From NCBI GenBank assembly GCA_021299075.1, contig JAJTFU010000208.1:1-5422 (forward strand): 5,422 bases of DNA, read 5' to 3'. The position numbers and the translations under genes are program-made. Under the pieces are notes generated by a model. The model saw only the letters and a program-made list of their open reading frames with translations, was not told the origin of the DNA and made no database searches. The DNA comes from Novosphingobium sp. (GTDB lineage Bacteria; Pseudomonadota; Alphaproteobacteria; Sphingomonadales; Sphingomonadaceae). Shown here piece by piece: positions 1 to 5,192 of the stretch. The first letter of the stretch is position 1. Each line of letters starts with the position of its first letter.

Positions 1-458
1 CGCCGATCATCCAGATCTCGCGCAGCCAGATGGCCGAACTCGACATCTCGCGCGTGCCGCGCCAGCCGGGTCCGCCGGCTGCCCCGCCGAAGGGTACCTA
101 CGGGCCGGTCGATATGGGCGTGCCCGGAGATAGCAGGCGCGTTGGCTCTGCCCCCAATGGCCAGCCGATGTATGCCGCCGCCTGGTACCGCGAACCCTAT
201 GACAGCGAGCTATCGGGCTATCTCTCCACCGCCGATGGCCCCGGCTGGGCGCTGATCGCCTGCCGCACTGCGCCCGATTACCGGGTGGAGGATTGCGTGG
301 GCCTGGGTGAATATCCGCAAGGCTCGCGGATCGAGCGTGCGGTGCTGGCCGCCGCCTGGCAGTTCAAGGTCCGCCCGCCGCGTGTTGGCGGCGTCTCCAA
401 GATCGGTGAGTGGGTGCGGATTCGGATTGAGTATGGCCTCAGGCGGCCTGATCGGTAG
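1..458 (+). CDS. Hypothetical periplasmic protein with TonB-C-like end (partial, 5' end outside window)
   Basis: The frame is open from the left edge (first full codon at position 3) to the TAG at 456-458, so only the last ~151 residues are visible. An ATG at 30 exists, but the preceding codons (PIIQISRSQ) read naturally into it, so I take it as internal. The visible part has a Pro/Gly-rich stretch, a central segment with AAAWYREP and a Cys pair (ACRTA, EDCVGLGEY), then WQFKVRPPR and GEWVRIRIEYG. The last portion resembles the beta-strand end of TonB C-terminal-like domains (inference). I recall similar proteins from sphingomonads, normally of unassigned function. No TonB transmembrane anchor can be seen, so I do not call it TonB. 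Its last 20 bases overlap the 3' end of the convergent lysC. Confidence 0.72.
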   Translation, partial: PIIQISRSQMAELDISRVPRQPGPPAAPPKGTYGPVDMGVPGDSRRVGSAPNGQPMYAAAWYREPYDSELSGYLSTADGPGWALIACRTAPDYRVEDCVGLGEYPQGSRIERAVLAAAWQFKVRPPRVGGVSKIGEWVRIRIEYGLRRPDR

Positions 459-1707
459 CGTCCATCTCATAGGCGGTGTGGAGCACGCGGACGGCCAGTT
501 CGGTCTCGTCCTCGTCGATCAGGACCGAAACCTTGATCTCGCTGGTGCTGATCGCCTGGATGTTGATCCCGCGATCGGCCAGCGCGCGGAACATCGTGGC
601 GGCAACCCCGGCGTGGCTCTTCATGCCGACGCCGACGACGCTGATCTTGGCAACCTTGCCGTCAGTGATGATGCGGTTGAAGCCAATCGCTTCCTTCTGC
701 GCTCCCAGCAGCGTCTGCGCGCGCAGCAGGTCGGCGCTGGGCACGGTGAAGGTCACGTCGGTCTCACCTTTGTCGCGACCGACGTTCTGGATGATCATGT
801 CGACATTGATGTTGGCCTGGGCCAGCGGGCCGAAGATGGTCGCCACGGCGCCTGGGCGGTCGGGCACGCGGGTCAGGATGACCTTGGCTTCGTTCTTGTC
901 GGCGGCGATGCCGGTGATCAGCTGGCGTTCCATATCCAGGCCTTCCAGTTCTTCGTCGGACACGATCATCGTGCCGGGGATTTCATCAGCGGGGGTGGCG
1001 TCATCGTCGATAAAGCTCGACAGCACCTGGACCCGCACGCCCTCCTTCATGGCGAGGCTGACCGAGCGGGTCTGGAGGACCTTCGAGCCGACCGAAGCCA
1101 GTTCGAGCATTTCCTCGTAAGTCACGTATTTGAGCTTGCGCGCCTTGGCGACGATCCGCGGGTCGGTGGTATAGACCCCGTCGACATCGGTGTAGATGTC
1201 GCAGCGGTCGGCGCCGATGGCAGCCGCAACGGCCACGGCCGAGGTGTCCGAACCGCCGCGGCCCAGGGTGGTGATGCGGTTGTCGTCGCTCAGGCCCTGG
1301 AAACCGGGGATCACGGCGATCTCGCCAGCGGCCATCGAGGCAAGCAGGGCCTCGCTATCAATCTCGCCAATGCGGGCCTTGGCGTGGGCATCGTCGGTAC
1401 GGATCGGCAATTGCCAGCCGAGCCACGAACGCGCCTTGCAGCCCAGCGCCTGAAGCGTCAGCGCGAGGAGGCCCGAAGTGACTTGTTCGCCGCTGGCCAC
1501 GACCACGTCATATTCGGCCGGGTCATACAGCGGGTTCGCCTCGCGGCAGAAGTTGACCAGCCGGTCGGTTTCGCCCGCCATGGCCGAGACGACTACGGCG
1601 ACTTCGTGCCCGGCCGCCTGCTGGCGGCGGACGATGTTGGCCACCCGGCGGATCCGTTCCGATCCGGCCATCGAGGTGCCACCGAATTTCATCACGATGC
1701 GGGCCAC
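439..1707 (-). CDS. lysC: Aspartokinase (aspartate kinase, EC 2.7.2.4)
   Basis: This 422-aa enzyme phosphorylates L-aspartate to 4-aspartyl phosphate, the first step toward lysine, diaminopimelate, threonine and methionine, in the cytoplasm. The amino-acid kinase domain carries KFGGTS (residues 7-12), VASGEQVTSGLLA (70-82), TLGRGGSDTSA (about 147-157) and YTDVDGVYTTDPR (172-184). Two regulatory ACT domains follow, about 274-308 (VPDRPGAVATIF, INVDMIIQN) and 354-397 (GMKSHAGVA, INIQAISTSEIKVSVLI), as in monofunctional LysC enzymes under allosteric feedback control. I chose the GTG at 1705-1707 because it puts KFGGTS at the usual distance from the N-terminus and has an SD-like GGAAAGG 10 nt upstream. 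The ATG at 1797 would add 30 atypical residues and run into ubiG. It is divergent from ubiG and overlaps the left-edge gene tail to tail. An internal SD/ATG pair is listed separately. Confidence 0.96.
   Translation of the reverse strand: MARIVMKFGGTSMAGSERIRRVANIVRRQQAAGHEVAVVVSAMAGETDRLVNFCREANPLYDPAEYDVVVASGEQVTSGLLALTLQALGCKARSWLGWQLPIRTDDAHAKARIGEIDSEALLASMAAGEIAVIPGFQGLSDDNRITTLGRGGSDTSAVAVAAAIGADRCDIYTDVDGVYTTDPRIVAKARKLKYVTYEEMLELASVGSKVLQTRSVSLAMKEGVRVQVLSSFIDDDATPADEIPGTMIVSDEELEGLDMERQLITGIAADKNEAKVILTRVPDRPGAVATIFGPLAQANINVDMIIQNVGRDKGETDVTFTVPSADLLRAQTLLGAQKEAIGFNRIITDGKVAKISVVGVGMKSHAGVAATMFRALADRGINIQAISTSEIKVSVLIDEDETELAVRVLHTAYEMDATDQAA
941..946 (-). promoter_or_regulatory. 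Possible internal ribosome binding site within lysC (beta-subunit start)
   Basis: On the minus strand GGAAGG stands 7 nt before an in-frame ATG at 931-933 (Met259 of LysC). The resulting 164-aa product would begin MERQLITGIAADKNEAKV and hold only the two ACT domains. In Corynebacterium and Bacillus an internal start at the matching place gives the aspartokinase beta subunit. The SD here could be a by-product of the coding sequence for ELEGLD, so its use is inferred, not shown. Confidence 0.35.
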
Positions 1708-1717
1708 GCCAGACGCA

Positions 1718-1724
1718 CCTTTCC
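1718..1724 (-). promoter_or_regulatory. Ribosome binding site of lysC, deciding its GTG start
   Basis: On the minus strand this reads GGAAAGG, 10 nt before the GTG at 1707. It favours the GTG start over the in-frame ATG at 1797. Confidence 0.6.
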
Positions 1725-1774
1725 GCAATATTCTTGCCCGCACGACCCCTCGCCGTGCGGCGCGCGCCCTGTTA

Positions 1775-1781
1775 GGGAGGG
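1775..1781 (+). promoter_or_regulatory. Ribosome binding site of ubiG
   Basis: GGGAGGG ends 3 nt before the ATG at 1785. The spacing is tight, but the next in-frame ATG (1800) would be 18 nt away, so 1785 is the better start. Confidence 0.6.
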
Positions 1782-1784
1782 TCC

Positions 1785-2478
1785 ATGAGCAATGCAACCA
1801 TGAGCGCGACGATCCGGCCCGAGGAAGCCGCCCATTTTGGCAAGCTGGCGGCCGAATGGTGGGACCCGAAGGGTTCCTCGGCCATGCTGCACAAGCTGAA
1901 TCCGGTGCGATTGGGCTTTATCCGGGCGGCGATCGACGCGCACTGGGGCACCGATTCGCGCGGGGTTCGGCCGCTCTTGGGCAAGCGTGCGCTCGATGTC
2001 GGTTGCGGCGCTGGCTTGCTGTGCGAGCCACTGGCCCGGCTGGGCGCGGCGGTAACCGGAGTTGATGCGGCTGAAGAAAACATTGCCGCGGCCAGCGCCC
2101 ATGCGGCGGGCGGCGGACTGGCGATCGACTATCGCTGCGGCGATGTCGGCGCGCTGGGCCTAGCGGGATTTGATCTGGTCACCTCGATGGAGGTGATCGA
2201 GCACGTCGCCGACAAGGCGGCTTTTGTGGCGGCGCTGGCGGCGGCGCTGGCTCCGGGCCCTGCTGCTGGTCGAAGGCGCCGAGCGGCTCGGCATGGTCCC
2301 ACGCGGCACGCATCACTGGGACGATTTCGTGACGCCGGACGAACTGCGCGAATTGCTGTCAGCCGCAGGTCTGGTGATGGGCGAACCGCAAGGGATTGCC
2401 TGGAGCCCGACCAAGGGCCTGCACCTCTCCTCGGACCTGGCGTTGAACTACATTTGCGGGGTTACCGCGGGATCCTGA
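1785..2478 (+). pseudogene. ubiG: Ubiquinone biosynthesis O-methyltransferase UbiG, disrupted by internal deletion/frameshift
   Basis: UbiG is a SAM-dependent methyltransferase that performs both O-methylations of ubiquinone synthesis (EC 2.1.1.222 and 2.1.1.64). The first frame, 1785 to about 2258, encodes 158 residues: FGKLAAEWWDPKG (18-30), SAM motif I LDVGCGAGLL (70-79), VTGVDAAEENI (90-100) and the MEVIEHV region (135-141), up to LAPG. From about 2260 the family sequence continues in another frame (LLLVEGAERLGMVPRGTHHWDDF, then LALNYICGVTAG, stop TGA 2476-2478). The two frames cannot be joined by a one-base slip alone. Against E. coli UbiG, about 14-15 residues including the conserved STxNR segment are absent, and the frame change fits a loss of about 44 nt (or 47). 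Both halves otherwise look intact, so the lesion is recent or an assembly artefact. Left unrepaired, the first frame reads on to 3269 into sequence antisense to mlaA. Confidence 0.88.
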
Positions 2479-3380
2479 GCGGGCGCGGCTGGCGCTTCCG
2501 GGGGCGGCGGAACGGCCTGGCCAACCCGCACCCGCGGACCTTCGGCGAGGCAGGCCGGCAGCCGGCTATCAAGGTCGAACGGCCGCTTGCGCAAGCTCGC
2601 GATCTCCGCCTCGCGCACGGCCAGGTAATAGTCGCGCTCGGCGGCATAGGGGTTGGTGCACTCGCTCTTCAGCCGGCGCAGGAAGTCATCGAGCTCGACC
2701 CGGTCGTCGAGCGAGCGGGCCACACCCGTGCCCACGGCATAGGCTGGCGAACTGAACGGCTTGCCCGCCACGCCCGGGACCAGCGAGAGGTCGAGCACGC
2801 GCCCGACCAGGTCGCGCGCCGAAGTCGGGCCGATCAGCGGCAGGTACATGTAGGGACCCGCGCCGATGCCATAGAAGCCCAGCGTGTTGGCAAAGCCATT
2901 GCGTTCGTAGCGCAGATTGAACGGCTTGCGCCTGGCCACGTCGACCAGCCCGACCACCCCGATGGTCGAATTGATCCCGAACCGCCCCAGCGCCCGGAAC
3001 GCCTTGCCGATCTTGAACTGAAGCAGTGCGTTGGCAAAGTTGATCGGCTCGCTGAGGTTATTGAGCGCGTTGTGGATCCCCTGGCGCACCGGCTTGGGCG
3101 CAGCCTTGGCATAGCCCATGGCGATGGGCGCAACGACGGCATCATCGACCGCCTGGACCGCCTGGAAGCTGACCTCGTTGACGGCGGCCGCCGGATCGCC
3201 CGGAGGGGCACCGCGACCGGTAACGACGATCGTTTGGGGATCGGGCTGCGCCGGCTTGTCCGGGGCTGACGACGCTGGCGCCGGGACGGGCGGCTGCGGA
3301 GCGGCCTCGGTCGGCGGGGCGGGCGGCGTCTCGGCCTGCGGGTTGGCGGCCGCCAGCGCTGCGGCCAGGGAGATCTGCAG
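2448..3380 (-). CDS. mlaA: MlaA (VacJ) family outer-membrane lipid asymmetry protein, uncertain start
   Basis: MlaA proteins sit in the outer membrane and pass misplaced phospholipids to the MlaC/MlaBDEF retrograde system. Counted from CTG 3378-3380 the protein has 310 residues: a hydrophobic start (ISLAAALAAA), a Pro/Ala linker (17-48), TIVVTGRG (50-57), then the MlaA domain with VNEVSFQAVQAVDDAVVAPIA (67-87), PKPVRQGIHNALNNLSEP (95-112), RFGINSTIGVVGLVD (133-147) and GPYMYLPLIGPTSARD (175-190), and a Pro/Ala tail. No ATG, GTG or TTG occurs in frame between the TAA at 3399-3401 and the ATG at 3117-3119. That ATG has no SD and would cut off conserved domain residues and the export signal. A GAAGG (3394-3398) points to ATC 3383 or CTG 3380. 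There is no lipobox Cys near the N-terminus. The 3' end overlaps ubiG by 31 bp. Family assignment is firm; the start is not (a conservative ATG call would be 2448-3119). Confidence 0.88.
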   Translation of the reverse strand: MQISLAAALAAANPQAETPPAPPTEAAPQPPVPAPASSAPDKPAQPDPQTIVVTGRGAPPGDPAAAVNEVSFQAVQAVDDAVVAPIAMGYAKAAPKPVRQGIHNALNNLSEPINFANALLQFKIGKAFRALGRFGINSTIGVVGLVDVARRKPFNLRYERNGFANTLGFYGIGAGPYMYLPLIGPTSARDLVGRVLDLSLVPGVAGKPFSSPAYAVGTGVARSLDDRVELDDFLRRLKSECTNPYAAERDYYLAVREAEIASLRKRPFDLDSRLPACLAEGPRVRVGQAVPPPPEAPAAPAQDPAVTPQM

Positions 3381-3393
3381 GATGGGTCCGGCG

Positions 3394-3398
3394 CCTTC
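3394..3398 (-). promoter_or_regulatory. Candidate ribosome binding site of mlaA
   Basis: GAAGG on the minus strand lies just after the preceding gene's TAA stop, 10 nt before ATC (3381-3383) and 13 nt before CTG (3378-3380). It supports an N-terminally extended MlaA with a non-standard start codon. Confidence 0.4.
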
Positions 3399-3599
3399 TT
3401 ACTTGGGGGTCATCGCGAAGAGTGCCCAGGCGAGCACGGTACCGATGATGAACAGCGGCCATGACCAGTAGATCATGTGCTGATCAAAATGCAGCCGCTC
3501 AATCACCAGCCAGCCACCACGCGAACCCTGGCGACCGATCATGCTGCTAACCACCCATGACAGCAATGCACCGGGCACCAATGCCTTGAAGAAATCCAT
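3399..3599 (-). CDS. Small two-helix inner-membrane protein of unknown function
   Basis: This 66-aa protein (MDFFKALVPGALLSWVV... to ...ALFAMTPK) is not one I can name. It has a hydrophobic helix near residues 5-20, a polar loop (GRQGSRGG, then IERLHFDQHM) and a second hydrophobic helix about 44-62, suggesting a small integral membrane protein. I chose ATG 3597-3599 because GAAAGG (3607-3612) stands 7 nt upstream. The in-frame ATG at 3659 would add 20 residues rich in Arg/Pro with no membrane character. It lies 15-18 nt upstream of mlaA on the same strand, so the two are probably co-transcribed and a link to the envelope is plausible. Its TAA stop is in the same frame as mlaA. Confidence 0.7.
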   Translation of the reverse strand: MDFFKALVPGALLSWVVSSMIGRQGSRGGWLVIERLHFDQHMIYWSWPLFIIGTVLAWALFAMTPK

Positions 3600-3606
3600 A
3601 AGCCGA

Positions 3607-3612
3607 CCTTTC
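3607..3612 (-). promoter_or_regulatory. Ribosome binding site of the small membrane protein gene
   Basis: GAAAGG on the minus strand, 7 nt before the ATG at 3599, decides this start over the upstream ATG at 3659. Confidence 0.6.
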
Positions 3613-3667
3613 GGGGACGCCGGGTTCCTACAAAAGACCCTAACATCCCCGAAGGTCAAGCCTGTGA

Positions 3668-3698
3668 AGCTGGGGCAGCTATGCCGGGGACGCCCGGC
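3668..3698 (-). terminator. Tandem hairpins downstream of the lipoprotein gene (weak terminator candidate)
   Basis: Just after the lipoprotein stop (TGA, 3706-3704) the minus strand can form a perfect 6-bp stem GCCGGG-CGTC-CCCGGC (3698-3683), followed by a 5-bp stem AGCTG-CCC-CAGCT (3680-3668). No T-run follows, so classic intrinsic termination is doubtful. The pair could protect the mRNA end or attenuate read-through into the next gene. Confidence 0.35.
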
Positions 3699-3703
3699 GC
3701 CGA

Positions 3704-3976
3704 TCAGTCGTTCTTCGCTTCCTTGACCGATTCATTATGCAGGTCGGCTTCTGCCTCGGCCCGTTCCTGCTCGACGCTGGCGGCAGCGGTGCTTGCAGCA
3801 TTGGCGGCCTTGTCGCCCAGTTCGTCGGTTGCTTCGGCGGCCTTGTCGACGCCCGTCGCAACGTCATTGGCCGCAGACTCGGCAGTGTTCGAAGCGGCGT
3901 CCTGAGTTTTCTCGGAACAGGCAGCGAGGCCAAGTGCGGCGGCAGCAGCGGCAGAAATCAGAGCAATCTTGCGCAT
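3704..3976 (-). CDS. Small alanine-rich lipoprotein of unknown function
   Basis: This 90-aa protein starts MRKIALISAAAAAALGLAAC: a charged n-region, a hydrophobic Ala-rich core and a lipobox LAAC with Cys20, a clear lipoprotein signal for export and lipidation. The mature part is polar and Ala-rich (29 Ala among all 90 residues), with spaced Asp/Glu/Lys in near-periodic fashion (e.g. DKAAEATDELGDKAANAAS), suggesting one long amphipathic helix, and ends in VKEAKND. The ATG has GAGGA (3983-3987) 6 nt upstream. It is followed by hairpins and, 105 nt on, by the small membrane protein gene. Small lipoproteins of this style, including entericidin-like ones, occur widely in Proteobacteria, but I cannot assign a function. 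Confidence 0.82.
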   Translation of the reverse strand: MRKIALISAAAAAALGLAACSEKTQDAASNTAESAANDVATGVDKAAEATDELGDKAANAASTAAASVEQERAEAEADLHNESVKEAKND

Positions 3977-4035
3977 AGGAGGTCCTCTGTTTGGGCCCGA
4001 AGGCGATACCCGGGACCCTGCTCGCGCCCTACTGG

Positions 4036-4587
4036 CTAGCTGCCGGCGAGGGTTGACCAGCTTCCCGGACCCGGTTCAAGCGGGCCTCGGCGCAAAATGT
4101 TCCCGACCGTCCGGGCGCGGTCCTCCCACGTCCCGGTTACGGGCAGCCAGCGGACCCCTGCGTGGATCAGGTGTTCCTGCGCCAGATCGGCAAACCGCCG
4201 CCGTTCTTCCGGGGTCCCGAAAAAGCGTGTGCCATCGGCCACCCATGGCACATCGGCGGCGAAATGCAGGTAGAGGTCGGCCTTGGGATAGGCCAGCAGT
4301 GCGGCAGGAACCTCGCTAAACAGCATCTCGGCCCAGGCGGCGGTCATCAACTGGTCGGTATCGAGGATCAGCAGCGGTGGCTGCGCCGCCAGCGCGGCGC
4401 TGGTGGCTTCGGCCTGGCCAGCGGCGATCGCCAGCAGATCCTCCATGGTGAAGTCGGTGCCGTGCCGCTCGGCATAGGTCCGTCCATATTCGGGGACCCA
4501 GGGTATCCCGAGCTCGCGCGACAGCCGTTCGGCCAACACCGATTTGCCGGTGCTCTCGGCACCGTGGAAGCAGACGGTGAAGGTCAC
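4036..4587 (-). CDS. NadR-type nicotinamide riboside kinase (P-loop ATPase)
   Basis: This 183-aa P-loop protein probably phosphorylates nicotinamide riboside to NMN in the cytoplasm. It has a Walker A GAESTGKS (9-16), VPEYGRTYAE (31-40, matching the VPEYxR motif of NadR C-terminal domains), a Walker B-like LLILDTDQL (72-80) and DVPWVADGTR (112-121), the NadR-family DVPW-x-x-DG signature. It corresponds to the kinase domain alone: no NMN adenylyltransferase or helix-turn-helix domain is attached. The GTG start (4585-4587) overlaps the pnuC stop as GTGA. An upstream in-frame ATG (4740) would add 51 residues lying inside pnuC with no family resemblance. No clear SD precedes it, fitting translational coupling to pnuC. 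The alternative label is generic AAA-family ATPase; the pnuC pairing makes the nicotinamide riboside kinase role likely. Confidence 0.88.
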   Translation of the reverse strand: MTFTVCFHGAESTGKSVLAERLSRELGIPWVPEYGRTYAERHGTDFTMEDLLAIAAGQAEATSAALAAQPPLLILDTDQLMTAAWAEMLFSEVPAALLAYPKADLYLHFAADVPWVADGTRFFGTPEERRRFADLAQEHLIHAGVRWLPVTGTWEDRARTVGNILRRGPLEPGPGSWSTLAGS

Positions 4588-5192
4588 GCCGGCAGGGCGC
4601 TCTGCTGGCGGCGATAGACCGTCATCCACTCCCGCAGACCGAACAGGCTCATCACCAGCATTCCGCTGTAAAGTCCGGCAGTGGGATAGAGCCCGCGATC
4701 GATGTAGAGCAGCACAGCGGCCACATCGATGGCGATCCACAGTATCCAGTTCTCGATCCGGCGATAGCCGAGCAGGATCTGCGCCGCCACGCTCGCTCCG
4801 GCAATCGCGCTGTCGGCAAAGGGCATCGCGGCATTGGTGTACTTGTGCATCAGCCAGCCCAGATTGAGGCTTAGCGCGGCGGTGACCGTGAGCCAGACGA
4901 CGCGGCTGCGCCAGTCGAGCCAGCGTACGGCGACGCGGCTGTCATCCTCATGGTCGCCAAGCGACCGCCGCCAGACCATCCAGCCCCAGATATTGGCGAC
5001 GATGAAGAACACCTGCAGGCCGCTTTCGGCATAGAGCCGACTCTCGAAGAAGATGAAGACGTAAAGCGAGACCGAAGCAATCGCGAAGGCGAAGTTCCAC
5101 TGCGAGCGGAAGATCAGCAGCGCGATGTTAATCACGCCCAGCCCGGCCGCCAGCCATTCCAGCGTCTTGAGCGTTTCAGGCGAGAGGATCAT
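4584..5192 (-). CDS. pnuC: Nicotinamide riboside transporter PnuC
   Basis: PnuC is an inner-membrane carrier that brings in nicotinamide riboside by facilitated diffusion, drawn inward when a kinase traps it as NMN. The 202-aa product shows about seven hydrophobic segments (roughly 11-28, 32-50, 57-75, 97-114, 124-142, 149-164, 171-188). It has family landmarks: NIWGWMVWRR (67-76) and, near the end, RRIENWILWIAIDVAAVLLY (144-163) followed by DRGLYPTAGLY, then REWM (187-190). Start ATG 5190-5192 overlaps the stop of the upstream gene (ATGA), and the end overlaps the kinase start (GTGA). I rejected the longer frame to 5402 because it overprints the ArsC-like gene and adds 70 low-complexity residues. 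No separate SD is evident, so translation is probably coupled. Confidence 0.93.
   Translation of the reverse strand: MILSPETLKTLEWLAAGLGVINIALLIFRSQWNFAFAIASVSLYVFIFFESRLYAESGLQVFFIVANIWGWMVWRRSLGDHEDDSRVAVRWLDWRSRVVWLTVTAALSLNLGWLMHKYTNAAMPFADSAIAGASVAAQILLGYRRIENWILWIAIDVAAVLLYIDRGLYPTAGLYSGMLVMSLFGLREWMTVYRRQQSALPA

Larger units (their letters stand above)
1708..1784. promoter_or_regulatory. Divergent intergenic region between lysC and ubiG
   Basis: These 77 bp separate two divergent start codons and should hold both promoters and both 5' leaders. I see the two ribosome binding sites and a short AT-richer patch (GCAATATTCTTG, about 1725-1736), but no -35/-10 pair I would defend. A small inverted repeat GCCG-TG-CGGC lies near 1752-1761. 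I see no lysine-riboswitch-like structure, and the leader is too short for one. Confidence 0.4.

Noticed and set aside
307..1788. A 493-codon plus-strand reading frame opposite lysC
   Set aside because: Composition (His, Gly, Arg, Asp rich, no recognisable domain) is typical of the antisense frame of a high-GC gene; lysC on the other strand is unmistakable.
1785..3269. A 494-codon plus-strand reading frame running through ubiG and across mlaA
   Set aside because: Only the first 158 residues are UbiG. The rest is Arg/Gly-rich sequence antisense to mlaA, an effect of the ubiG frame change in GC-rich DNA.
3640..3660. TTGACC on the minus strand (3653-3658) as a -35 box for the small membrane protein/mlaA operon
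   Set aside because: No convincing -10 hexamer lies 16-18 bp downstream, so a promoter call would be guesswork.
3980..4035. Imperfect hairpin (GGG-T-CCCG ... CGGG-CCC, minus strand) between the kinase and lipoprotein genes as a terminator
   Set aside because: The stem has a bulge and an 11-nt loop and lacks a T-run; too weak to report as a feature.
4036..4587. Full-length NadR (adenylyltransferase plus kinase plus repressor)
   Set aside because: The protein has only the P-loop kinase part; no nucleotidyltransferase HxGH-type motif or helix-turn-helix segment precedes it.
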